Positions 24,301 to 35,574 of a stretch of DNA of 64,000 bases are shown one piece after another (within the stretch, counting starts at the first letter, position 1; each line of letters opens with the position of its first letter). Origin of the DNA: Puccinia triticina (Eukaryota; Basidiomycota; Pucciniomycetes; Pucciniales; Pucciniaceae). The position numbers and the translations under genes are program-made. Location of the stretch: the NCBI RefSeq assembly GCF_026914185.1, contig NC_070564.1, forward strand, positions 2,790,001-2,854,000, given 5' to 3'. The notes under the pieces are model-generated. The model made no database searches, was not told where the DNA came from, and saw nothing but the letters and a program-made list of their open reading frames with translations.

Positions 24301-24977
24301 TGAATCCGTTGCAGTGGTGGATACAACAGAAATCTTCTGGGAACAGCCACGGCGGCCTAGTCCATATGGCGTTGGATGTCTTGAGCTGTCCTGGTGAGCC
24401 GGCCATCTACCTGATCCCAATTGTCACTCCATCCGAACTCACTTTTACTGCATTTTTAGCAACATCAGTTGATGTCGAAAGAGCGTTTAGCTTTGGGCGC
24501 GATTATGTCTCGTCAAAGAGGCACAGACTTGCCGCTCAATCATTAACTCATGGGATGACCGTCGCCTTTTACTCCAAGAACAACTTGATTGAAGAAGGTG
24601 CCTTGCAAAAGTGGAAACAAGGTATGAAGGACAAAAACCAAATCAAGCAGAAAGGTAAAAGAAAGATTATAGTTTTGGATGAAAATTCATCTTAGCAAAT
24701 GTTTAAAATCTCAATAAAATAAATTAGCTATATATTATTTTCCCTATATAAGTGATAGAAATGACATAAAAAAATTTCAAGTGATCCAGAAGTCCCTGCG
24801 GACTTGTGCGCAAGCATTGATGAAATAAAAACCCAGTTGGTACCCGCGGTACCCGCCAAAAAGACCGCTGGTACCCGCCAGGCGGTGCCGGATGCGGTGC
24901 CGGGTGCCTGTTTTTGGGAAAAAACACGCGGCTACCGGCGGTGTAATTTATACCCGGGTCCGTTTTGACATTCTCTA
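21384..24977 (+). mobile_element. hAT transposon copy 2, 3594 bp, apparently intact, 8-bp TSD TTTCGGAA
   Basis: Starts TAGAGAATGTCAACC and ends TTGACATTCTCTA, flanked by exact TTTCGGAA at 21376-21383 and 24978-24985. It sits inside the subterminal block of an older family member. Both ends show the GGTACC-rich arrays seen in copy 1. Perfect TSDs, well-matched ends and an undisturbed gene point to a recent insertion. Confidence 0.95.
21655..24695 (+). CDS. hAT transposase, 784 aa, uninterrupted
   Basis: Exons 21655-21784, 21846-21966, 22031-22187, 22250-22435, 22498-22716, 22773-23023, 23090-23285, 23363-23526, 23585-23901, 23957-24120, 24180-24393 and 24460-24695. The sum is 2355 nt, in frame, with no internal stop and GT..AG at each intron. 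Domains: N-terminal low-complexity tail (about 1-45); BED-type zinc finger (CCKICGTK with HTSIC, about 80-105); RNase H-like core with candidate catalytic Asp in YLGVDAWQSPNG and in SIVSDNAKNNEV, then CFAHILNLIVQ; an acidic linker; a helical insertion; and the hAT C-terminal dimerisation domain (VDVERAFSFGRDYV), followed by a Lys-rich tail. The product would cut and paste elements with TAGAGAATGTCAA ends in the nucleus. Copy 1 supports the exon model independently. Confidence 0.9.
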
Positions 24978-25079
24978 TTTCGGAAAAAGCGGTGCGGTAC
25001 CTGGGTACCGCCCCCAAGTACCGCATTCCCCCAACGGGTTAATTGGGTAACCCTTGGACCCCCGGCCCTTGTCCCGCCT

Positions 25080-25385
25080 TGAGCTGCCCTCAATGACTAA
25101 AAATAGACCGGTCATGGGCCAGGACAGGTCATCAAGGACGGCCCTGGTGCAATCATCGAGGGGAGTAACAACTCCCCTTGATGACAAGTGTGTGCTGGTT
25201 GTTGGGGGAGTACCCTAGATGACAATGACCAACCTGTTTGATGACCAGAACAGGTTGGTCATTGCTGTTCTGGTCATTGAGAGATCCTCCCCTCGATGAC
25301 CGACCTGTTTTGGTCATTGAGGGGAGGATTAACTTATGATGACACATCCATTCCGGTCATCGAGGACCTGTAAGGGTCCAGTAGA
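25080..25385. repeat. array of GATGACCGG-type palindromes
   Basis: Short alternating palindromes with cores such as TCATCGAGG, GATGACCAGAACAGG and GGTCATTG, spaced 20-40 bp. The same repeat type forms longer arrays at 37262-38010 and 49862-50780. It is non-coding and lies inside the older hAT-family element. Confidence 0.8.
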
Positions 25386-25429
25386 CCCTCACTGATGAAG
25401 ACAAGGAAACCGGGGCCAAAGGGGATGAG

Positions 25430-25700
25430 GCCGGAGCCTTTGGGAACTTTCTAGTTCCAAACGGTGGGGGACTCGATTGCAAAGGGCTAGCCGGGAGAGA
25501 GGGAAGCTCTCTCTGGTAAGTACAACTAGACAGAATGAGAGAAAGTGGAAAGGAGCTTACCTAGCCGGGAGAGAGGGAAGCTCTCTGCCGGACTAAGGAA
25601 GCAGAGGGTGAAGACTAAGTACAAGGGAGAACTAGGATTATGTAATCTAGTGACATGTCTGTGTAAGCCTATGGTGAGCAGGGCTTACAGGACCCCCCTT
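25430..25700. repeat. LTR-like dispersed repeat (partner at 29080-29345)
   Basis: Shares an ordered set of blocks with 29080-29345: an internal duplication of a GAGAGAGGGAAGCTCTCT-like module, GCTTACCTAGC, GACTAAGTAC, GGATTATGTAATCTA and a final GCTTACAGGA / GCTCACAGGA. Two diverged copies with duplicated short modules suggest LTR or promoter-region repeats of one family, but no TG..CA ends with duplications could be placed. Confidence 0.5.
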
Positions 25701-26802
25701 GGTGATCTCTTTGATGAAATAAAGCCGGCGGGTACCGCTGGTACCCGCCTAAAAGAACCATGGTAACTGCCAGGCGGTGCCGGATGCGGTGCCAGGTGCC
25801 TGTTTTTGGCAAAAACTGTGCGGTTACCAGTGGCGTAAATGGTACCCGGGTCTGTTTTGACATTTTCTAGAACTTTCAACTATTAAGGGTGTTCAAAGTT
25901 GACTTGCATAAAATCATAAAATTCTGAGGTGAAAAAAATATGTACACCCAAACACTCAAATTGGAGCAACATTTCTAAAATGGTACATATGAAATCATCA
26001 TTTGAAATTTTTATGATTCTATGATTTGATGTAATGAAAATTTCGTGATTTCAACTTTGAACACCTTAATTGCTTACTCCCACTGTCTTAGGAGTCACAT
26101 ATGTTTGCATGGACCTGAGGGTTGTACAGAATCACTGATCCCCCTTGCAGGGTTAGGGTTTTGTTCCTTGTACTTCCTTTTCTGCGGAACTAAGCCCAAG
26201 TCTTGACAAAATCCATCTGGTTCTGGGCAAAAAGGGAATGGATGTGAGTCTTGGTGAGCTCCAAGTTCTGCTGTTCTAGAAGGAGGCCATCAACAACAAT
26301 TGAGTGGGAGGGCTCAAGCAGGGATGGACTGCTGAACCTTCCAACACTGTATCCCAAGCTCTGCAGGATCATTGTTGAGGATGTATGGTGTTTAATTCTG
26401 TTTTTTTCCTCATGTTTCTCTGCTTCAAACCTATCATGTACATATTGCAGTCCATGACATCTCCATGTTATAATCACCTGGAGCAGCAGACATGGAAGGC
26501 TCTTTCCTCATCCTTCCACGATCATCATCTCTGCTTTCTGCTGTTCCAGGTGAGTGTCTTCTTTTTTTCTTTTCTCTTCTCTGTTTCTTTTGTTCTTTCC
26601 TCTAATGCAATGATAAATCCTTCCACAACCATCATCTCTGCTTTCTACTGTTCCAGATTTATCATTGCAACAATTTTTGCCGCATATACAACCACCAAGC
26701 CTTTTCCATTTGTCTCCACAAGAATAATCAGGATATTGATGTAGACAGTCCCAGTGTTGAAATTCCAGTATCGTTGGTCTCTCCTCTCTCATCTTTCCCT
26801 TC

Positions 26803-26927
26803 CCTGTCACTCATTCCACTCCCTGTCACTCATTCCACTCCCTGTCACTCATTCCACTCCCTGTCACTCATTCCACTCCCTGTCACTCATTCCACTCCCT
26901 GTCACTCATTCCACTCCCTGTCACTCT
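26803..26927. repeat. 19-bp tandem repeat, about 6.5 copies
   Basis: The unit CCCTGTCACTCATTCCACT is repeated almost perfectly. As 19 is not a multiple of three, all three frames stay open and spell the same repeating peptide, giving spurious open frames. It is a simple minisatellite. Confidence 0.95.
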
Positions 26928-27086
26928 TATTCCCTCCAAAATTGCATATCCAAAGTTCACCTTCTGTCCCACAATCTGGCCCCAAGATTGTAATAGCTTA
27001 TAAATCACTGGCTTAGACAAGAAAGAAACACATCTGCTCTTCTGTGCGCATTTCCCTGAGGTCTCTACAGCTTACAACCTCCTGTA

Positions 27087-28790
27087 GTGTCAGCAGGGCT
27101 ACTACATTAAGTAGAGCCCAGCTAGCTTTTTATGTTAAAATAATCCCACTTTCTTAAATCCACACAATCCTGGACCTCTGGATCTAAGTTTTGGCGTGTT
27201 TTATATACAAAATCACAACAGAAATATCACACAAAACAATTGAAGCAAGTTGAAAATCCCCAAAGGCCTGAAGGCCCTATGGATGACCCTCCAGCTGTGC
27301 CAAAGCAACAAGCAAAAGTGGGCCGGTTGTTAGAGTAGTCCAGGAAGGCCCTAATCAAGTGATTAGTGGGCTCTCACGGAGGGGGTAGGACAAAACCGGA
27401 TCCCCTGGGGGAGGCATCCTCTGGACAAACCCTCCTTAAATACCCGTCTTCATCAATTGATCCACCAGGGTTTTGACCTCTTGACGACTCAACACCACCG
27501 CCGCGCTGATCACCTCTGACCAAGCCACCCGTTGTCATCAGATACCCATCACTATGGGAACACCCTCCCCATGCATGCTACCGTTGTCTCTGCCCTCTGC
27601 ATGCACATTCATCCTTCCACTCATCAACGCCCACAACCACTTGACACCAAGCTCGCCATGCTCTTGGACAACGGTGTCGGGCCAGAAGCTGAAGATGTCA
27701 AGGACCAGATCAACGCCAAGCAAGAATCAAATTGAGGCAAGCTGGTTGACCTGCATGAGCGACCCCAACCCGTATGAGTGGGCCGAGAAGATCTGAAGAC
27801 GCCGGCTCAAACTCTCCCTCCTCAGCATGTTTTTTTGTGATACAGCTCTTGAAAAAGGACGGACCAATCTCGTGTGATGACGACACCAAGCTCTCTTCAG
27901 TCACCCGCCAGCTGATTTGCGCCGCTCCCTTCTGATACTGTGTCTTGACCACCTCGGCTGCTCCCGGACGAGCACCACCGAGCCAAGTCCGGAAGAGCTC
28001 AGCATTGCGCTCTCTTCAGTCACCCGCCAGCTGATTTGCACTGCTCCCTTCTGATACTGTGTCTTGACCACCTCGGCTGCTCCCGGACAAGCACCACCGA
28101 GCCAAGTCCGGCAGAGCTCAGCATTGCGCACAACCCCGACTTGGCAGCCGGCCTACCTATCCGGCCGTCCTGGCAGCTTGACCAGCTCAGCACAATCAAC
28201 TACCCGTCCATCCTCAAGTCCAGCAACCTCCTCGAAGAAGTCCTTGTCGGATTGGACCTCGAAGACTCCCCTTAATCCTCCCTCGCCCCCGGCCCTCATC
28301 TTTATTTCTTTTTACTCAAAAAATAAAAATCCCCCAGGTCCGGGGGAATAGTCGTTGCCAAACGGGCCGGTGAAAAAACTCAAGTATCTGATGGCACTAG
28401 CCCTGGCATTTTGTGTGCGAAAACGAAATGGGTTACCCACAGCTCCGACCAAGTGAGCATTGTCCCCTTTCTCTCTTTCTCATCAAGACTGGCCGTCTCA
28501 TTTAATTTGTTGCCTAGGGATAAGCACTTGATTGGGAGAAATACATGTTCAGCCCAGAGCCTTCCGCCTTCCTCGGCGCCGTCACCGCCCTCGTCAAACT
28601 CCATTGCCCCGCCCACAACCTCCAGGCCGTCTCTGAGTCGCGCGCCCCGCTGCAGCTCCTCTGGGACAAAGCTGTCGTCCACAGGTCCTCAAAGGCTAAG
28701 CCAAAACAAAATTACAGTAGGCTTTGTTCCTTTTCTGTACATGCTGTCCTGATTGGAAGACTGACTTACACATGACATCCTTGATTTGCA
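27087..28790. other. unassigned relic region; starts with an LTR-like end
   Basis: 27087 begins TGTCAGCAGGGCTACT, like the solo LTR at 17088, but similarity fades after about 40 bp and no partner end was found. Further on, fragments of frame on the plus strand look like a decayed gene (for example LDNGVGPEAEDVKDQINAKQ near 27670-27730 and FLGAVTALVKLHCP near 28570-28610), separated by stops and frameshifts. I cannot assign a family. Confidence 0.35.
27891..28128. repeat. 119-bp direct tandem duplication
   Basis: 27891-28009 and 28010-28128 are head-to-tail copies differing at a few positions (for example GCGCCGCTCC versus GCACTGCTCC). Because 119 is not a multiple of three, the duplication breaks any reading frame crossing it. 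Confidence 0.9.
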
Positions 28791-29701
28791 GTGGATCGAG
28801 ACAGTAAAGCTGATCGCCAACCTGTCGCCTTCATTCCCAGGAAAGATCTGCATCCTACAATTACCAATTTTGATAGATTGGTAACGAAGCCTAACCTCCC
28901 CTGTCTGCCCTTATCACTGCGGTCACATGGAATCCAAAGACGGTGTCTCTTTGGATCCGTCTTAACCTGGTCGGCTCACAGATGCAGATGTTGCAAAGAG
29001 GCTGAGGATATGTAAGGAGTGGAATCTCCTTCACTGGTAAAGTGGCTCAAAAGGGGCACAAGGGCAAAGTTTCTATGACCAGGGACTGAATTTCAGAATG
29101 AGCGGGAGCTAGCTCAGGAATATGTGTCAGTCTACAGGGATCTCTCTTCTATACAACTGGTGAGAAGAGAAAAAGAGTGGATAAAGTGAAAGAGGTGAAT
29201 GGCTTACCTAGCTCAGAGAGATGTTTCAGTCTACAGGGATCTCTGCTGAGCTAGGGAAGGAACAGGCTGAAACTAAGTACCGGTGGATTATGTAATCTAA
29301 CAATGATAATTGTGACAGCTTTGTGAGACCCCAAAGGAGGGGGCTCACAGGATATGTGCAGAGCTGTTGAGGCTGCCTAACCTTGCCTCATTGGGATGGT
29401 GACACTTTGGTGTGCGCCCCTCCTGATTACAATTGGCCTCAAAGGCCCTCCCAATTATCTGCTACAAAACTTTCTTTTTACTCCCTATTCTGACCCCTGC
29501 CTGATCTGTTGACTCCCTTACTTCTTGATCAACATGGTTCTTCTGGACAATTTAATTTTCCCCCCTAGCCTTGCACTTGCCTTTTTTTTGTGGTGAAAGC
29601 TTTGCCTCATGTACCCACAAGAAACCAAGGGGTAATTTTTGATTTGTTTTCTCTCCATCAAGAGTACAGATACACATGCAGAAACAATATCAAAGAGCTA
29701 C
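28791..29701. other. gene-free spacer with LTR-like repeat
   Basis: Holds the second copy of the LTR-like repeat (about 29080-29345; two CAGTCTACAGGGATCTCT modules at 29131-29148 and 29232-29249). The remainder is non-coding as far as can be seen. Confidence 0.5.
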
Positions 29702-30172
29702 ATTGAGATAATGGTGGGCCAATTTGCTAAACTACACTATTTTAGCCCTAAAGTTTAGTGTAGCGGCAAAAAGCACCAGCCTTTTTTGAATAGTGTTAGC
29801 GCTGCTATGCTGCGCTAACAGCACACAAATTTTTGTTTAGTGTTAGCGCTACGCTAAGGCGCTTTTAGCAGAAGAAACACATTTTTTGCCACAAAAAGCG
29901 CTGTAGCGTGCACTCTTTTGCGCCCTGTGTGCTTAGCATTAGCACAATTGCACGCATCTGCGCTAATGCTACTCTAAAAGATAAAATAGCTTTGTACCCT
30001 GTGGGCGTAGCGTTAGCACAGATGCGCGCAATTGCGCTAAGGCTACACTAAAAAAATAGTGCATTTGCACTGCGCTACTAAGGTTGTAATCCAAACCCAT
30101 GCCCCGGGGTCCAGGGTTTGGGATGGACTCTGGCCATGCCCCAAACCCCGGGGCATGATGAATATGCTGGAG

Positions 30173-30616
30173 CAACGAAGGGTAGTTACGTTACTCTACG
30201 TTATCCAACGTTTTTGGGTAACGTAACTACCCTCGTTACCCGGGGGTCCCCGTTACTTTACTAGCAACGGGGGCATTTTAAGCCCTGTGTGTAACCTAAC
30301 GGGCCTCAAAAAAGCGGCCCGTTATTGCGTTATCCGCTGGATAACGCAAAAACAGACCGATGAAGGCTGTTTTTGCCTCAATATTCACTTGATATCAGCG
30401 GCCAACGCAAAAACAGACCATTGGAGGCTGTTTTTGCCTTGATATTTGCTTGTTATCAGGGGCCATGCGTGCCCCAATAACGTAAATAACATAAAAATAA
30501 GGGCCTTCCTGTGGTGCGATAACGTAATCGCACCAACGTTACGCGTAATGCGTAGATAACGGCAGAAATTCCGTTACGTTACCGTTATCTACGCATTAGC
30601 GTAACTACCCTTTGTT
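30173..30616. mobile_element. 444-bp MITE, 7-bp TSD GCTGGAG
   Basis: Left end CAACGAAGGGTAGTTACG, right end CGTAACTACCCTTTGTTG (last G at 30617 if counted in the element). GCTGGAG stands at 30166-30172 and again at 30618-30624. The interior repeats CGTTACG, GTTATC and similar motifs found at the ends of the 13974 element. An 80-bp direct repeat around AAAAACAGACC (30350 and 30410) lies in the middle. A poly-G run of 18 follows the element. Confidence 0.88.
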
Positions 30617-30754
30617 GGCTGGAGGGGGGGGGGGGGGGGGGGGAGCATGCGGAAATGGCACATGATTGAGGTTTTTAAGTTTTTTATTGGGCTGCTTGTA
30701 GTTGTGTATGCAGAGTATTGGCCATTGGGTGTCTATATACAATGTAGTTTGTGT

Positions 30755-31150
30755 TTATATGAGTGAAAAGGAGACAAGATGAGCGATAAAAGTGGCTATA
30801 AAGGCCCACCAAAGGCCTGATACCAGTCCTTGATGCACAAAAGCTGCTCGATGCTGCTTGGTGCCAAGGCAGATTGCTGCCAAGAAACAACGCGTCGGCC
30901 TTTTGAAAACACGCGCTCGGAGGAGCAGCTTGTCGCAGGAATAGCGAGGAAGCGTCGCGCCATCAACGCCAACTGGGGGTAAGTTTTTTGTTGTGTACGC
31001 CAGTAGTCGAGTATGTATCTTGATTCCTTTGGGTTCAGGATCTTCATTCAAATAGCAAGATATCTCGGCTTGGATTCCATTTAACAGGCCGGTTCTGTTG
31101 CATAGTGATGCACCAAGAAACCTTTTCTTCTTTGTTGAGGTCGACGGCAT
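30755..31150 (-). pseudogene. hAT transposase C-terminal dimerisation-domain fragment
   Basis: The frame reads NPKESRYILDYWRTQQKTYP, then LALMARRFLAIPATSCSSER and VFSKGRRVVSWQQSALAPSS, then IEQLLCIKDWYQ: the classical hAT C-terminal domain (YW..YP.LA..A..FL..PATS..SERVFS). Upstream catalytic portions are missing, so this is a relic inside the 29709-31368 element. Confidence 0.85.
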
Positions 31151-32129
31151 AGGTTCGGGACCCAGGGGAGTTGAAGACGGAAGGTTCTTCTCAAAATTGG
31201 CGGCGGTTCTGCAGAAAGTGGCCCGTGCCTTGGGGCTCGGGGCATACCTCAGGAAATTTGGGGTTCAGGGTGCGGGCTGAGCCTCATGCCCCAACCCGAA
31301 CCCCGGGTTACAGCCTTATGCGCTACGCTATGCTAACAGCTATGGTTAGCGTGGCTGACCCACTGTTGATTGTGACAACTCCAGAATGTTTCATCTTAGA
31401 GTGCACATCTAAGTATATTAAATCCACACTTTCGTGGAAATTGGGATCAAGGGTTTCCCCTGCAATTTTCTGAAAAGGGGCTTAAAACACTACCAAGATG
31501 GATGAATTTGCGATGTCGTATATTGATCAATATAGCGTATATTGATCAATTTATATTGATCAATTTTTTTTTTATTCCTCTTGATACCTTTGTCTGTGCT
31601 CCATGTCTCCTTGTTAATCTTCTATAATCTCTCTCCTTCCCCCTGTATTTGCTTCAAGCCACAGGAATCTTTTTTTTTGTCTGATAACATTCATAAATTT
31701 CTACATACACCATTCAATTCTTCATGAAAAAAAAGAAATTGCAAGTTTTAGGATTAATCCAGAGTGGCTGAGGGGTCTCAATTTTTTCATTTTTTTTTAC
31801 TTCAACATTTGATGTTATCAGAAGTCTCCAAATCTACTTTTTTTCAAAAAAGGAAAAACATTGACCCCTGACCTCTCTCATGATACCATCCTGCACACAT
31901 TGTTAATTTGGTTGTTTGAACTTCCTGAAGATATTGCACATCATACTTGAAGTGCTAAATGCATAGAAGGCCTTTTTGAAATTAGTTTATCATGGTTTAG
32001 CATCTTTTTGTCAGGTTCTTTTTTTATCTACTTTTGTTGTCAACCACAGATTAATGAGGAATATTTCCACATAAAATTTCTTGGGAAAATTGTTCTTCAT
32101 ATAAAACCCAGAAATATTGGGTTTGGGGT

Positions 32130-34790
32130 CACATCCATTGTGCAGCAGCTACAATCTGATCAGTTGCCAAATATCACTACTTTGGTAGTTTCTTGTTGTT
32201 TCTGCCACTATATCTCATCCCAGTGTGGGAATCCTTCTGCCATATGGTTACCAAAATGTTTACAAGCCCCTAAATATTCATCATGTACCTTCAATGACCA
32301 CAAAAACCCCAAATGTAGTGGCTACAGTGCAATCAGTTCCCAAATATCACTACTTTGGTAGTTGCTTGGTGTTTCTGCCACTATATCACATCCCAGCGTG
32401 GGAATTCTTCTGCCATATGGTTACCAAAATTTTCAAAATCCCCCAAAGTCTCATTAAGTTCCTTTAATGACCACAAAACCCCCAAATGTAGCAGCTACAG
32501 TGCGATCAATTCGCAAATATCACTACCTTGGTAGTTTCTTGGTGTTTCTGCCACTATATCTCATCCCAGCGTGGGAATCCTTCTGCCATATGGTTACCTA
32601 AATGTTTACAAGCCCACAAATATTCATTATGTAACTTTAATGACCACAAAACCCCCAAATGTAGCAGCTACAGTCTGATAAGTTCCCAAATATCACTAGT
32701 TGATAGTTTCTTGGTGTTTCTGCCACTATACCTCATCTCAGCGTGGGAATCCTTCTGCCATATGGTTGCCAAAATTTTGAGAGGCCCCAATGATTCATTA
32801 TGTACCTTTAATGACCACAAAACCCACAAACGTAGCATCTACAGTCTGATAAGTTCCCAAATATCACTACTTTGGTAGTTTCTTGGTGATTCTGCCACTA
32901 TAGGATTCCCACACTGGGATGACATATATATATGTCATCCCAGTGTGGGAATCCTTCTGCCATATGGTTACCAAAGTGTAAAAAGGCCCCCAATGATTCA
33001 TTATGTACCTTTAATGACCACAAAACCCCCAAATGTAGCAGCTACAGTCTGATCAGTTCCCAAATATCACTACTTTTGTAGGTTCTTGGTGTTTCTGCCA
33101 CTATATCACATCCCAGCATGGGAATTCTTCTGCCATATGTTTACCAAAATGTTCAAAATCCCCCAAAGTCTCATTAAGTACCTTTAATGACCACAAAACC
33201 CCCAAATGTAGAAGCTACAGTCTGATAAGTTCCCAGATATCACTTTTTTGGTAGTTTCTTGGTGTTTCTGCCACTATATCTCATCCCAGCATGGGAATCC
33301 TTCTGCCATATGGTTTCTAAAATCTTGACAGGCCCCCAATAATTCATTATGTACCTTTAATGACCACAAAACCCCCAAATGTAGCAGCTACAGTCTGATA
33401 GGTTCCCAAATATCACTACTTTGGTAGTTCCTTGGTGTTTCTCCCACTATATCACATGCCAGCGTGGGAACTCTTGTGCAATATGAAATTTGGGGGTTTT
33501 GTGGTCATTAGAGGTACATAGTGAAAATTTGGGGGCTTGTTAACATTTTGGTAACTATATGGCAGAAGAATTCCCAACCTGGGATGAGATATGGTGGCAC
33601 AAACACCAAGAAACTACCTAAGTAGTGATATTTGGGAACTGATCAGACTTTAGCTGCTAGATTTGGAGGTTTTATAGAATTCTCTTGCTGGGATGAGATA
33701 TAGTGGCAGAAACACCAAGAAACTAGCAAAGTAGTGATACTTGGAAACTGATCAGACTGTAGCTGCCACATTGGGGGGTTTTGTGGTCAGTAAAGGTACA
33801 TGATGAAACTTTGGGGGCTTCTCAACATTTTAGTAGCCATATTTCAGCGGAATTCTCACGATGGGATGAGATAGAGTGGCAGAAACACCAAGAAACTACC
33901 AAAGTAGTGATATCTGGGAACTGATCAGACTGTAGCTGCTACATTTGGGGGTTTTGTGGTCATCAAAGGTACAAAATGAATCATTGGGGGTCTCTAAATG
34001 TTTTGGTAACCATATGGCAGAAGGATTCCCACGCTGGGATGAGATATAGCGGCAGAGACACCAAGAAACTACCAAAGTAGCAATATTTGGGAACCGATCA
34101 GACTGTAGCTGCTACATTTAGGGGTTTTGTGGTTGGTAAAGGGACACAATGAAACTTTGGGGGCTTGTAAACATTTGGGTAACCACATGACAGAAGGAAT
34201 AACCACACTGGGATGAGATATAGTGGCAGAAACACCAAGAAACTATCAAATTAGTGATATTTGGAACTGATCAGACTGTAGCTACTACAGTTGGGGGTTT
34301 TGTGGTTATTAAAGGTACATAATGAATCTTTGGGGGCCTGTAAACATTTTGGTGACCATATGGCAGAAGGATTCCCCCGCTGGGATGAGATATAGTGGCA
34401 GAAACACCAAGAAACTATCAAATTAGTGATATTTGGGAACTGATCAGACTGTAGCTTCTACATTTGGCGGTTTTGTGGTCATTAAAGGGAAATAATGAAT
34501 CTTTGGGGGTCTCTAAACATTTTGGTAACCATATGGCAGAAGGATTCCCACGCTGGGATGAGATAGAGTGGCAGAAACACCAAGAAACTACCAAAGTAGT
34601 GATATCTGGGAACTGATCAGACTGTAGCTGCTACATTTGGGGGTTTTGTGGTCATCAAAGGTACAAAATGAATCATTGGGGGTCTCTAAATGTTTTGGTA
34701 ACCATATGGCAGAAGGATTCCCACGCTGGGATGAGATATAGCGGCAGAGACACCAAGAGCAATATTTGGCAACTGATCAGATTGTAGCTG
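32130..34790. repeat. ~175-bp satellite units, direct in left half and inverted in right half
   Basis: Each unit contains TTCCCAAATATCACTA, TTTGGTAGTTTCTTGGTG, TTCTGCCACTATAT, CATCCCAGCGTGGGAATCCT, TCTGCCATATGGTTACC, TACCTTTAATGACCACAAAA and GTAGCAGCTACAG. About seven units run forward to ~33485 and about seven run in reverse after it. The open frames printed by this region are repeat artefacts. Confidence 0.92.
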
Positions 34791-35076
34791 CTGCACAATG
34801 GATGTGACCCCAAACCCAATATTTCTGGGTTTTATATGAAGAACAATTTCCCCAAGAAATTTTATGTGGAAATATTCCTCATTGATCTGTGGTTGACAAC
34901 AAAAGTAGATAAAAAAAGAACCTGACAAAAAGATGCTAAACCATGATAAACTAATTTCAAAAAGGCCTTCTATGCATTTAGCACTTCAAGTATGATGTGC
35001 AATATCTTCAGGAAGTTCAACCAACCAAATTAACAATGTGTGCAGGATGGTATCATGAGAGAGGTCAGGGGTCAAT

Positions 35077-35478
35077 GTTTTTCCTTTTTTGAAAAAAAGT
35101 AGATTTGGAGACTTCTGATAACATCAAATGTTGAAGTAAAAAAAAATGAAAAAAAATTGAGACCCCTCAGCCACTCTGGATTAATCCTAAAACTTGCAAT
35201 TTCTTTTTTTTCATGAAGAATTGAATGGTGTATGTAGAAATTTATGAATGTTATCAGACAAAAAAAAAGATTCCTGTGTTTTTCCTTTTTTGAAAAAAAG
35301 TAGATTTGGAGACTTCTGATAACATCAAATGTTGAAGTAAAAAAAAATGAAAAAAATTTGAGACCCCTCAGCCACTCTGGATTAATCCTAAAACTTGCAA
35401 TTTCTTTTTTTTCATGAAGAATTGAATGGTGTATGTAGAAATTTATGAATGTTATCAGACAAAAAAAAAGATTCCTGT
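35077..35478. repeat. 201-bp tandem duplication in the right arm
   Basis: 35077-35277 and 35278-35478 are nearly identical head-to-tail copies beginning GTTTTTCCTTTTTTGAAAAA. The left arm has the segment only once (about 31660-31860), so the duplication happened after the palindrome formed. Confidence 0.9.
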
Positions 35479-35574
35479 GGCTTGAAGCCAATACAGGGGG
35501 AAGGAGAGAGATTATAGAAGATTTACAAGGAGACATGGAGCACAGACAAAGGTATCAAGAGGAATAAAAAAAAA

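Larger units (their letters stand above)
21288..25869. mobile_element. older relative of the hAT family, split by hAT copy 2
   Basis: Left fragment 21288-21383 starts TATAGAATGTCAACC and contains the GC-rich subterminal block. After the insertion the same block continues at 24978 (TTTCGGAAAAAGCGG..). A right terminus of the same family closes at 25869 (TTGACATTTTCTA). The interior holds no transposase but an array of GATGACCGG-type palindromes and an LTR-like segment, so this is an internally replaced, non-autonomous derivative. No matching 8-bp duplication was found (GTTTCATC versus GAACTTTC), so the two ends might belong to different insertions. Confidence 0.6.
29709..31368 (-). mobile_element. 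degenerate hAT-type element with 7-bp TSD, hosting a nested MITE
   Basis: Left end TAATGGTGGGCCA at 29709, right end TGACCCACTGTTG at 31368. The flanks ATTGAGA (29702-29708) and ATTGTGA (31369-31375) match at 6 of 7 bases. Ends and TSD length follow the family of 13974-20050. Inside are a minus-strand hAT dimerisation-domain fragment and a separate 444-bp MITE (30173-30616). Subterminal DNA repeats GCGCTA/TAGCGC motifs. Confidence 0.75.

Noticed and set aside
26754..27016. Proteins with a repeated HSLSLIPLPVTHSTPC-like peptide
   Set aside because: Produced by a 19-bp minisatellite that is open in all frames; no gene structure around it.
32008..32878. Small proteins with repeated CFCHYISSQCGNPSAIW-type segments
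   Set aside because: They follow the ~175-bp satellite units of the giant palindrome and recur in the opposite arm on the other strand.
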